NCBI GenBank assembly: GCA_900771005.1
Contig: CAAGMI010000061.1
Location: forward strand, 60,061-124,060
DNA: 64,000 nt
Direction: 5' to 3'
Source: Rikenellaceae bacterium
GTDB taxonomy: Bacteria; Bacteroidota; Bacteroidia; Bacteroidales; UBA932
Part shown: positions 34,330-42,367 of the stretch, in pieces
Position numbering within the stretch: the first letter of the stretch is position 1
Layout of the letters: each line of letters starts with the position of its first letter
Notes under the pieces: generated by a model
Databases searched by the model: none
What the model was told of the DNA's origin: nothing
Seen by the model: the letters and a program-made list of their open reading frames with translations, nothing else
Translations under genes and position numbers: made by a program

Positions 34330-35043
34330 GTGTGGACTGAAAGGACATCGATGCTTCTGGGGGACGAGGGCATGCGCAAGCTGTCGTCCGCAAGGGTTTC
34401 CGTGGTCGGAGTCGGCGGAGTCGGCGCTTATGCTGCGGAGATGCTCGTCCGGGCCGGATTGGGGCACATTGCGGTATTTGACAGCGATGAGGTGTCCGAC
34501 AGCAATATCAACAGACAACTCCTGGCCTTGCATTCCACCGTGGGCGTATCCAAAGTGGATGTCCTGAAAGACAGGCTTCTGGATATCAATCCTGATCTGG
34601 ACATAATTGTGTCAAAGAAGTATGTGGACGAAGATTTTCTAAAAGGGGACAGCCCGATTCTGGATTCCGAGGTGGTGATAGATGCGATAGATACACTCAG
34701 TCCGAAGGTGGCTCTGATACAGTATTGCATGGGCAATGGGATACATCTTGTTTCATCCATGGGGTCCGGAGCAAAGTTTGACGCGACCGCGGTGAGGATA
34801 GCCGACATTTCTCAAACCTATCAGTGCCCGCTGGCTCACATGCTCAGAAAGCGTTTGCATAAACTGGGGATAACAGAGGGCTTTGACGCGGTATTCTCCG
34901 TAGAGCAGCCCCATCGCGAATCGATGCAGATAGAGGAAAGCAGGAACAAGAAGTCCCAGGTTGGCACAATATCGTATCTGCCAGCTGTTTTCGGATGTGT
35001 GTGCGCCCAGGCTGCAATAAAATATATCACAGGAATTTACTAA
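34330..35043 (+). CDS. tcdA: tRNA threonylcarbamoyladenosine dehydratase
   Basis: An E1/ThiF-like enzyme that cyclises t6A37 of tRNA to ct6A using ATP. The 237-residue protein has WTERTSMLLGDEG, the nucleotide loop VVGVGGVGAYAAEML, DSDEVSDSNINRQL and the C-terminal family signature LPAVFGCVCAQAAIKYI. It uses a GTG start at 34330, preceded by the promoter at 34266-34295. Its TAA stop is also the first part of a TAAATTTG box for the next gene. Confidence 0.93.
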   Translation: MWTERTSMLLGDEGMRKLSSARVSVVGVGGVGAYAAEMLVRAGLGHIAVFDSDEVSDSNINRQLLALHSTVGVSKVDVLKDRLLDINPDLDIIVSKKYVDEDFLKGDSPILDSEVVIDAIDTLSPKVALIQYCMGNGIHLVSSMGSGAKFDATAVRIADISQTYQCPLAHMLRKRLHKLGITEGFDAVFSVEQPHRESMQIEESRNKKSQVGTISYLPAVFGCVCAQAAIKYITGIY

Positions 35044-35054
35044 ATTTGCACACT

Positions 35055-36170
35055 ATGTACAAACTTATTGAGGTTAACAGTAAATCTGACTTGAAAAGGT
35101 TCATCCATTTCCCGGATGAACTGTACAGGAACTGTCCTCAATATGTACCTATGCTTCATAGTGACGAGGCTTATGCCCTGACTTCCGTATCCACCTTGTC
35201 CTATTGCTCGAGAAAGATGTGGATGGTGATGGACGGGAAGAAGGTTGCAGGCAGGATATGCGGCATCATAAATCCACGGTATAACGATCTTTATCATACC
35301 AAGCGCGCCAGATTCGGCTGGTTCGACTGCATAAATGACATTGAGGTTGCGTCAATGCTTGTTGGTGCTGCTGAGGACTGGGCCAGGAAAGAAGGTATGG
35401 AGGAAATCCACGGGCCTCTCTATTACAACTCCATGAGGGACCAGGGCATGGTATGCGAGGGATTCGAGAATGTACCGCCTTTCAATTGCAGGTACAACTA
35501 TCAGTATTACAACGATCTCGTCATTGAACTGGGCTTTCACAAGGAATGTGAATGGGTTCAGTCCATCATGGTAGCCAATCACGGAGTGCCGGACAAGGCA
35601 CGCAGGGTGGCTGCAATATGCAAAGAGAAATACAATCTTCATTTTCAGAGTGTTGATGAAGTGAAGAAGGATCCGGAGAAGGTCCGCGAATTCCTTAAGA
35701 TATACAATGAGACTTTTGTCTCGTCCGTCTACAATTTCGTGCCGTTCACTGAGGCTGAGATGGATGAAATAGCCGGCATATATCCCGCATATATGTCGGA
35801 CAAATCCTGTTGTATCCTTTGCGATGAGAAGGACAATGTCGTAGCATTCGCCATGGCCATGCCGGATCTGTCCATTGCATACAGGAAGATGAGAGGTCGC
35901 AAATGGCCGTTCGGATGGATTCATCTGCTGAGGGCGAAAAATGATTTCGAACTTGTGCATCTCGTGATGGAGGGTGCCGTAAAGGAATGGCAGAACAAAG
36001 GCATATCATCCGTGTATTATAGGGAAATGGGAGACAAGGCTCTCAGAATAGGCAGCCGCAGAGCAATATCCAATCCCCAGCTCGAGACGACGGTCGTTTC
36101 CAATATTTGGAATGACTATGAGCACGATCCGTACATGCGCCGTCGCTGCTACATCAAAAAGATCAAGTAA
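35055..36170 (+). CDS. GNAT-like acetyltransferase domain protein
   Basis: A 371-residue cytoplasmic protein with a GNAT-type fold related to Bacteroidota proteins of unknown substrate. Recognisable parts are KKVAGRICGIINPRYN, the loop GPLYYNSMRDQGMVCEGFE and the C-terminal ELVHLVMEGAVKEWQNKGIS, which resembles the CoA-binding helix region. Start at 35055 (MYKLIEVN), 6 nt after TAAATTTG (35041-35048), which predicts a leaderless or nearly leaderless message. Prfs follow: prfA starts 9 bp downstream. Confidence 0.75.
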   Translation: MYKLIEVNSKSDLKRFIHFPDELYRNCPQYVPMLHSDEAYALTSVSTLSYCSRKMWMVMDGKKVAGRICGIINPRYNDLYHTKRARFGWFDCINDIEVASMLVGAAEDWARKEGMEEIHGPLYYNSMRDQGMVCEGFENVPPFNCRYNYQYYNDLVIELGFHKECEWVQSIMVANHGVPDKARRVAAICKEKYNLHFQSVDEVKKDPEKVREFLKIYNETFVSSVYNFVPFTEAEMDEIAGIYPAYMSDKSCCILCDEKDNVVAFAMAMPDLSIAYRKMRGRKWPFGWIHLLRAKNDFELVHLVMEGAVKEWQNKGISSVYYREMGDKALRIGSRRAISNPQLETTVVSNIWNDYEHDPYMRRRCYIKKIK

Positions 36171-36179
36171 CAAAGAAAT

Positions 36180-37274
36180 ATGGCAGACAACAATACATTG
36201 CTGGAAAAAGTCCTGTCCTTGCAGGATAAGTTCAAGTCTCTGGAAGAGCAGCTTTCGAGTCCCGACGTAATGTCGGACATGAAGAAATTCGTCCAGTTGA
36301 ACAAGGATTACAAGGAACTGCAACCTATCATTAAGGCCGGTCTTGAGTATAAGAAGATGGTTGATGACGTGACATCGGCCAAGGATATCCTTCAGAATGA
36401 AAAGGATGAGGAACTCAGAGAGATGGCCAAGATGGAGATAGCCGAGATAGAGCCCAAACTGCCGGATATGGAGCAGAATATCAAGCTGCTTCTCATTCCT
36501 GCCGACCCTGACGATTCAAAGAATGCCATGATAGAGATCAGAGGCGGTACAGGAGGTGATGAGGCTGCTATTTTCGCCGGTGATCTTTTCCGTATGTACC
36601 AGCATTTCGCTGAGTCCCGCGGATGGAAACTTGAGATTACGGATCAGGCTCCCGGCACTTCGGGAGGTTTCAAACAGATTGTGTTCAAGCTGTCTTCAAG
36701 TTCCGAAGGAGTGTATGGAATTATGAAATATGAATCCGGAGTGCACCGTGTCCAGAGAGTCCCTCAGACCGAGACCCAGGGAAGGATCCAGACTTCAGCC
36801 GCTTCGGTTGCTGTTTTCCCTGAAGCCGGAGAATTTGACGTGGACCTCAGCTGGGATGATATACGACTGGATCTTTTCTGCTCTTCCGGACCTGGAGGGC
36901 AGGGAGTGAACACTACATATTCCGCCGTGCGCCTGACCCACATCCCTTCCGGACTTGTGGTGCAGTGCCAGGAGGAAAGGTCTCAGCTGAAGAACAAGGA
37001 CCGTGCTTTCGAGGAACTCAGGACGCGTCTTTACAATCTTGAACACCAGAAATACCTTGACGGTATTGCAGCCAAGCGCAAGACTATGGTATCTACGGGT
37101 GACCGTTCAGCCAAGATACGTACTTACAATTACCCTCAGGGGCGTGTTACCGACCACCGTATCAACTGGAGCATGTACAATCTCCCCGTATTTATGGACG
37201 GTGACATAAAGGAATGCATAGATCAGCTTCAGATAGCCGAGAATGCAGAACGCCTGAAAGAGGCCGGGGAATAA
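36180..37274 (+). CDS. prfA: Peptide chain release factor 1
   Basis: Recognises UAA and UAG and triggers peptide release. The 364-residue protein has the catalytic GGQ at 239-241 (GPGGQGVN) and the PxT-type codon-recognition tripeptide (VPQTETQGR) that marks RF1 against the SPF of RF2. No programmed frameshift is needed. It lies 9 bp after the GNAT-like gene, and its stop is one base from the fabF stop on the other strand. Confidence 0.97.
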   Translation: MADNNTLLEKVLSLQDKFKSLEEQLSSPDVMSDMKKFVQLNKDYKELQPIIKAGLEYKKMVDDVTSAKDILQNEKDEELREMAKMEIAEIEPKLPDMEQNIKLLLIPADPDDSKNAMIEIRGGTGGDEAAIFAGDLFRMYQHFAESRGWKLEITDQAPGTSGGFKQIVFKLSSSSEGVYGIMKYESGVHRVQRVPQTETQGRIQTSAASVAVFPEAGEFDVDLSWDDIRLDLFCSSGPGGQGVNTTYSAVRLTHIPSGLVVQCQEERSQLKNKDRAFEELRTRLYNLEHQKYLDGIAAKRKTMVSTGDRSAKIRTYNYPQGRVTDHRINWSMYNLPVFMDGDIKECIDQLQIAENAERLKEAGE

Positions 37275-37275
37275 A

Positions 37276-38529
37276 TCAGATCTTTCTGAAAGCGAGGCAC
37301 GCATTGTGGCCTCCGAAACCGAACGAGTCGCTCAATGCCAGTGTAATATCTGCTTTGACCGACTTGTTTGGCGTATAGTCCAGGTCACATTCCGGATCCG
37401 GATTGTCCAGATTTATTGTAGGAGGTATGATGCCTTCCTTAAGCGCCAGGACTGCCGCAATGGCTTCGGCTGCTCCTGTAGCTCCGAACATGTGCCCGTG
37501 CATTGATTTTGTGGAACTGATGTGCACCTTATAGGCATAATCTCCGAAGACGTTCTTGTAGGTAAGGGTCTCGGTGACGTCGTTGAGGTGGGTGCCTGTC
37601 CCGTGAGCATTGATATATACTGTGTCTTTGTCTTTGCTGAATCCGGCTTCGTCGAGGGCGAGGTTAATGCATTTTGCCTGTGTGAGACCGTCAGGTCTCG
37701 GGGCCGTTGCGTGGTATGCATCACAGGAGTTGCCATATCCGACAATCTCGGCATAGATCTTCGCGCCTCTCGCTTTCGCATGCTCATATTCTTCCAGGAT
37801 GAGGCAGGCGCTTCCGTCTGCCATGACGAATCCACCCCTGTCCGCATTGAACGGGAGGCATGCATGCTTCGGGTCAGGTTCCCTGGTGATCGCTCTAGCA
37901 TTCGCAAATCCTGAAATTCCCAATGGAACTGCGGCTTTTTCGCTGCCACCGGCTATGATGGCATCGGCATATCCGTGCTTGATGGCGTGGAACGCCTCTC
38001 CGATTGCGTGGGTGGAACTTGCACAGGCGGTCGCTATGGACATGCAAGGCCCCTCGGCGTGGAATTTGGCGGCAATGTTTCCGGCTGCCATATTAGAGAT
38101 CATGGTCGGTACGAAAAGCGGAGAAACCCACTGCCCCGAAGGATCTTCCAACAGTTTTCCAACCTCGCGGACGATAGTGTCGAATCCGCCCACACCCGAG
38201 CTGAAATAAACTCCTAGCCTTAGAGGGTCGATATTGTTGCCTTCGTCTTCAGAACAGATTCCGCTGTCCTTTACGGCCTGCCAGGCGGATGCCATCGCAT
38301 AGATTGAGAATGCATCCTGCTTGCGGATAAAAGGCTTGTCCATGCCGTACTGTTCCGGATCGAAATCACGGATTTTGCCGGCAATCTTGACAGGAAGGTC
38401 CTCTACGGGGAATTCCGTTATCACATCGATTCCACACACACCTTCCTTCAGGTTTTTCCAGAACGTTTTGACATCATTCCCCACGCAGGAAATGACTCCA
38501 AGACCTGTGATGACTACTCTTTTATCCAT
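37276..38529 (-). CDS. fabF: Beta-ketoacyl-ACP synthase II
   Basis: Condenses malonyl-ACP with acyl-ACP in fatty acid elongation. The 417-residue protein carries the Cys-His-His triad: Cys169 (TACASSTHAIG), His309 (NAHGTGTHLND) and His346 (KSMHGHMFGATGA). Some family-typical positions differ (HLND for PLND, MADGS for MGEGA), so it may be a second, specialised paralogue; no acpP or other fab gene lies nearby. A TACCTTTG box on this strand (38560-38553) precedes the start. Confidence 0.93.
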   Translation of the reverse strand: MDKRVVITGLGVISCVGNDVKTFWKNLKEGVCGIDVITEFPVEDLPVKIAGKIRDFDPEQYGMDKPFIRKQDAFSIYAMASAWQAVKDSGICSEDEGNNIDPLRLGVYFSSGVGGFDTIVREVGKLLEDPSGQWVSPLFVPTMISNMAAGNIAAKFHAEGPCMSIATACASSTHAIGEAFHAIKHGYADAIIAGGSEKAAVPLGISGFANARAITREPDPKHACLPFNADRGGFVMADGSACLILEEYEHAKARGAKIYAEIVGYGNSCDAYHATAPRPDGLTQAKCINLALDEAGFSKDKDTVYINAHGTGTHLNDVTETLTYKNVFGDYAYKVHISSTKSMHGHMFGATGAAEAIAAVLALKEGIIPPTINLDNPDPECDLDYTPNKSVKADITLALSDSFGFGGHNACLAFRKI

Positions 38530-38601
38530 AACACCATACCTCTTGTTATAGGCAAAGGTACTAATTTTTTGTATATTTGTATTCGGACAAAATTCAGGGA
38601 T

Positions 38602-39480
38602 ATGCCGTTAAGGGACCAACTGCCCAAATATTTGTTGGGAAAGTACCAACTTATTATGACCGTGACTTTTACGGCCCTGTTCTCCATTATCCTGATGCTT
38701 GTCAATGCGGTCTTTTCAGATAATGTCTGGTTCAAGCTCGAGTCCGGAAAGGTCTTTGTGCTCACCGTATTCTTTTTTGCGCTGTCCCTCGGAATAGTGA
38801 TACTCAGCAAGAGGCTGATGTATGTCACCAGAAACACAATAACCCTTACCTATGCCGGTTATGTCGGATGGAATCTTGCTGAAGCCATCCTGATCGCTCT
38901 TTTGTATACTTTCTTTACGGTTGAAGGGGAGTCTCTCGGACTGATAGACCTCCAGGGCGAGTCTCTTCAGGAGATTATTGTCAGTGCATTCGTATATTGC
39001 GCCGCGTCCCTCGGTGTTCCATACTGGCTGGCCGGCCAGTATTTTGCTATCAATGAGCAGAATAACACCATCCGGATGATGAATATGGGTGACGTCGTAA
39101 GTGACCAGGACCCGTCCCAGCGGGAGGAGAAGAAAATAACACTTTTCGACAACTCGGGAGTCCTCAAGTTCTCCGTCAATGCTTCCAATCTGTATTATAT
39201 CGAGTCCGATGACAACTACATAAAGGTCTGGTATTCGGATTCTTCCGGGGCATTGAAGATGTACATGCTCAGGTGCAGGCTCAAGACAGTGGAGGAAAGT
39301 TTCGCCGGCAGCGACCTTGTGCGCTGCCATAGGAAATATATGGTCAATATGACCAAAGTCCAGCTTCTTACTTCCCAGAAGGAAGGATATTACCTGGACC
39401 TCGATATCGATTCCGTCGATCCGATACCGGTTTCCAAGACATACGAAGAGAATATTTTGTCAATTTTCAATTCCAGATAG
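38602..39480 (+). CDS. Membrane-bound LytTR-family transcriptional regulator
   Basis: A 292-residue protein with four N-terminal membrane segments (about 18-36, 50-68, 80-104 and 122-145) and a C-terminal LytTR DNA-binding domain (about 195-290: SNLYYIESDDNYIKVWY, then VRCHRKYMVNMTKVQLL). LytTR domains bind DNA through beta-strands; here no receiver domain is present, so the sensor is the membrane part. Start 38602 fits the hydrophobic N-terminus; TATATTTG at 38572-38579 is a likely -7 box. It is followed after 3 bp by the DUF4293 membrane protein, a possible signalling partner. Confidence 0.88.
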   Translation: MPLRDQLPKYLLGKYQLIMTVTFTALFSIILMLVNAVFSDNVWFKLESGKVFVLTVFFFALSLGIVILSKRLMYVTRNTITLTYAGYVGWNLAEAILIALLYTFFTVEGESLGLIDLQGESLQEIIVSAFVYCAASLGVPYWLAGQYFAINEQNNTIRMMNMGDVVSDQDPSQREEKKITLFDNSGVLKFSVNASNLYYIESDDNYIKVWYSDSSGALKMYMLRCRLKTVEESFAGSDLVRCHRKYMVNMTKVQLLTSQKEGYYLDLDIDSVDPIPVSKTYEENILSIFNSR

Positions 39481-39483
39481 CTT

Positions 39484-39885
39484 ATGTGGCAGAGAGTTCA
39501 GACTTTATATCTTGCAATCGCTACGGCATTGATTGCCGTGATGTTTTTTTCTGACAAGGCGGAAGGGGTGCGATATGTGTCATACATCCCTTACCTTGTG
39601 CTTATGATCATTATCACGCTGCTCAATTTCCTTGCACTGACGACATACCGGTTCAGGATGTTCCAGTTCAGGACTGCGGGACTTTGCGCCATACTTACCA
39701 TAGCGTTGCAGACATGGCTGGTGGTGGATTTCGTGTTCACCCACAACGACCTGATATTCAAGATAACGGCTGTGTTCCCTATCGTGGCCGCAATTTTTGA
39801 CATTCTGGCGGCAAGGAACATATGGGCCGATGAACTTATGGTGCGCAGCGCTTCCCGTCTGCGTGCTGCAAAACGTAAAAAATAG
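39484..39885 (+). CDS. DUF4293 family membrane protein
   Basis: A 133-residue protein with four membrane segments (about 7-23, 34-53, 63-83 and 90-110) and a basic C-terminal tail (RLRAAKRKK) facing the cytoplasm by the positive-inside rule. The N-terminus MWQRVQTLYLAIA is the DUF4293 hallmark. Function is unknown. It lies 3 bp after the LytTR regulator and 6 bp before the phosphorylase, so the three are probably one transcript. Confidence 0.85.
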   Translation: MWQRVQTLYLAIATALIAVMFFSDKAEGVRYVSYIPYLVLMIIITLLNFLALTTYRFRMFQFRTAGLCAILTIALQTWLVVDFVFTHNDLIFKITAVFPIVAAIFDILAARNIWADELMVRSASRLRAAKRKK

Positions 39886-39891
39886 AACGAA

Positions 39892-40761
39892 ATGAGAATA
39901 CCGGAATCAGAACTTATCATCAACGCTGACGGCTCAGCGTTTCACATTCACATCAAGCCCGAAGAGCTTGCAGACAACGTCATTCTCGTGGGGGATCCCG
40001 GAAGAGTGGCAATGGTCAAGGGTTTTTTCAATGAAATCGAGTGCGAGGGTGCATCAAGAGAATTCGTGTGGGCTACGGGACTTTATAACGGCAAGCGCGT
40101 GACCTGCCTTTCAACCGGCATAGGCACCGACAATATCGACATCGTGATGACGGAACTGGATGCCCTTGCAAACGTAGATTTCGTCACAAGGGAAGAGAAA
40201 CAGAACCACAGGACGTTGAATATCCTCAGAATAGGTACTTCCGGAGCCATACAGCCCGAAGTCCCTCTCGGGTCATACATATTCTCGCACATATCCATCG
40301 GCTGCGACGGGCTTATCAACTGGTATTCAGACAGGGATTCCGTAGCTCTGCTGGATTTTGAGGAAGCTTTCAAAGAGCACGTCCATTGGGACCGCCACCT
40401 GCCGGATCCTTATTTTGTAAGGGCAGGGGAGGATATGATAAAGCGATTCGAGGACTGCACGGTGAAGGGAATGACCATCTCCGCTTCGGGATTTTACGGG
40501 CCTCAGGGACGTGTGGTACGACAGGGACTGGCCATGCCGAATATGCTCGAGGATTTTGAGTCCTTCGAGTATGACGGATATAAGATTACGAATTTCGAGA
40601 TGGAGAGTTCCGCACTTGCGGCAATGTCCCGCAAGCTCGGGCACAATGCCGGCACTGTATGCTGCGCAATCGCACACCGCTACCACAAGGCCGCAAATAC
40701 GGATTACAAGCCCCTCATGGCAAAATTGATCGTGCTTTGTCTGGAAAGACTGACAGCCTGA
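39892..40761 (+). CDS. Nucleoside phosphorylase, uridine phosphorylase-like
   Basis: A 289-residue NP-I family enzyme that would split a pyrimidine (or purine) nucleoside with phosphate to base and ribose 1-phosphate. It has the phosphate loop VGDPGRV, CLSTGIGTDNIDIVMTEL, the GTSGAIQ motif and the ribose-binding FEMESSALAAM. Resemblance is best to Bacteroidota uridine phosphorylases; the specificity is not certain. Its stop is directly followed by the stop of the esterase gene on the opposite strand, with no base between. Confidence 0.9.
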   Translation: MRIPESELIINADGSAFHIHIKPEELADNVILVGDPGRVAMVKGFFNEIECEGASREFVWATGLYNGKRVTCLSTGIGTDNIDIVMTELDALANVDFVTREEKQNHRTLNILRIGTSGAIQPEVPLGSYIFSHISIGCDGLINWYSDRDSVALLDFEEAFKEHVHWDRHLPDPYFVRAGEDMIKRFEDCTVKGMTISASGFYGPQGRVVRQGLAMPNMLEDFESFEYDGYKITNFEMESSALAAMSRKLGHNAGTVCCAIAHRYHKAANTDYKPLMAKLIVLCLERLTA

Positions 40762-41739
40762 TTATTTCGTCTTGAATAAATTGAAGAAGCTCTTTTTAGC
40801 CCATTCCTCGGCAACGGGGTATTCTGGGCTGTCATAGAGGATGTCCATAGAGACGCTTTCCCCCTTCATTACGGCAGTTTCGAGGAAGTTGAACTCCTGC
40901 CCCGTAAAGCGGTGCATGCTTCCTGCAACCTCGTGTCCGTGATCCTTGCAGCGGTAGATCGCATAGTCCAGCCCGCCTTTCTTCAGCGCCTTTGATATGG
41001 CGTCGGATCCTGCGAAACAGAGATTGAACGCCTGTATCTTGCCGTATGGTACAACCATATCCTTTGTACCGTGGAATATCAGCATCGGGCAAGGACGCTT
41101 CTGAGTGTATTTTATAGAACCTTTGTCAGAGAAGATGGCTCCTGAGAAGGACATTACCCCGGCATAGTTGAACCCTTCCGGAAGTACGGTCGCATTCTCG
41201 AGCCCGTTGCATATCTCCCATTCTGCCTGAAGGGATGTCATCGCTCCGGCAGAAGAACCGCTTATGACAAGGTTGTCCGGATCGATGCCGAGTACGTCCG
41301 CGTTGTCGATGATGAAGTTGGTGGCCGAAAACAGATCCTCAACGGCGATATCCATGGCATCCTGAAGCAGGCCTATGAACTTGAGACTGATCTTGCCTCC
41401 GTTTTGTACGACACTTTTGAGCCCCAGTCTGTAGTCTATCGATACGATTCTGTATCCGGCGTCCGTCATATCCTTGAACCATTCGTTGAAGTAATCGTCA
41501 TCCCTTCTGCCCTGTACGAAGCCGCCGCCGAAAATGAAAATCACGGTAGGTTTCCGTATGCCGTCAATCTCGGTCACGCTTCCTTCTGCCGGCTCATATA
41601 TGTCGAGATACAGCGAACTGCTGTCCTTCTGGGCGTACAGATAGGTTGACGTAGGTTCGATGACTATTGCTGCATCGGATTCTGCCTGAAAAGCAACGGA
41701 CAGCACCGCTGCAAGAATGGTGAACAATATTTTCTTCAT
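40762..41739 (-). CDS. Secreted alpha/beta-hydrolase, carboxylesterase-like
   Basis: A 325-residue exported protein: signal peptide MKKILFTILAAVLSVAFQA and an alpha/beta-hydrolase domain with oxyanion-hole motif FIFGGGF, nucleophile elbow GSSAGA (Ser), acid in FHGTKDMVVP (Asp) and His in KDHGHEVAG. The triad is complete. Such enzymes are often carbohydrate esterases or lipases; there is no neighbour to indicate a substrate. No lipobox, so probably periplasmic or released. Confidence 0.87.
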   Translation of the reverse strand: MKKILFTILAAVLSVAFQAESDAAIVIEPTSTYLYAQKDSSSLYLDIYEPAEGSVTEIDGIRKPTVIFIFGGGFVQGRRDDDYFNEWFKDMTDAGYRIVSIDYRLGLKSVVQNGGKISLKFIGLLQDAMDIAVEDLFSATNFIIDNADVLGIDPDNLVISGSSAGAMTSLQAEWEICNGLENATVLPEGFNYAGVMSFSGAIFSDKGSIKYTQKRPCPMLIFHGTKDMVVPYGKIQAFNLCFAGSDAISKALKKGGLDYAIYRCKDHGHEVAGSMHRFTGQEFNFLETAVMKGESVSMDILYDSPEYPVAEEWAKKSFFNLFKTK

Positions 41740-41740
41740 A

Positions 41741-42253
41741 TCAACTGTAGAATTCGTTTCTGGTAACTATGATTTCGAAACAGCGCGGTTTCGCTTTTTT
41801 CTGTTCCTTCCCTTCGCTTCCGACGGAATGCAACAATGCCGACAGGGACTTGTGGTCCAGACCCTCTTCCCTGAGATAAGTCTCGCTGATGCATCCGCAG
41901 GACCTGCAGATGGCGAGAAGAAGGTGTATGGACGAAGCCTTTGTGCCGTTATCCATCGATGCTTCGAGGACGGCCAGGTTTATTGTGTTCCGGGCTCCCC
42001 GCGAAAGCATTATCTTGTCTTCGTCGAAGTAAGGGATCCCCTGTTTGCGGAAGATCTTCGCATCCACGAAGTCCTTGAATTCGTCAAGGTTTACACCCAG
42101 GGTCTCCAGCTTCCTGCAGGCATCATTGTCCCTGTGCCTGAGAAGAGCCAGCAGCAGGTGGTCTGTCTCTATGGCATAACTTCCTGTGCGCATGGCCTCA
42201 TCTCTCGCATAACCGATGATGGTGTTCACTTCTTCTGAAAGACTTATCTGCAT
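41741..42253 (-). CDS. Stand-alone Clp N-terminal domain protein
   Basis: A 170-residue cytoplasmic protein made of the two Clp-N helical repeats and little else: repeat one at about 4-65 (LSEEVNTIIGYARDEA, TDHLLLALL), repeat two at about 80-145 (LSRGARNTINLAVLEA, SSIHLLLAICR). In ClpA/ClpC this domain receives substrates and adaptors, but the AAA+ modules are absent here. Mycobacterial ClpC2 shows that a free ClpN-like domain can work as a decoy or adaptor. The start at 42253 fits the domain. It is divergent from gyrA, with TATTTTTG (42279-42272) as a possible -7 box. Confidence 0.87.
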   Translation of the reverse strand: MQISLSEEVNTIIGYARDEAMRTGSYAIETDHLLLALLRHRDNDACRKLETLGVNLDEFKDFVDAKIFRKQGIPYFDEDKIMLSRGARNTINLAVLEASMDNGTKASSIHLLLAICRSCGCISETYLREEGLDHKSLSALLHSVGSEGKEQKKAKPRCFEIIVTRNEFYS

Positions 42254-42301
42254 GGGCGTATTATTACCATGCAAAAATAGAAAAATTTCAACAAAAGAAA
42301 T

Positions 42302-42332
42302 TTGTGAGCCATGCTATTTTTTGTTAAATTTG
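42302..42332 (+). promoter_or_regulatory. gyrA promoter
   Basis: TTG (42302-42304), a 20-nt spacer and TAAATTTG (42325-42332) match the Bacteroidota consensus. The gyrA ATG follows 35 nt downstream. Confidence 0.8.
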
Positions 42333-42367
42333 CGTGTTTATATAAGACCTAATTTTTAAGAAAGCAT

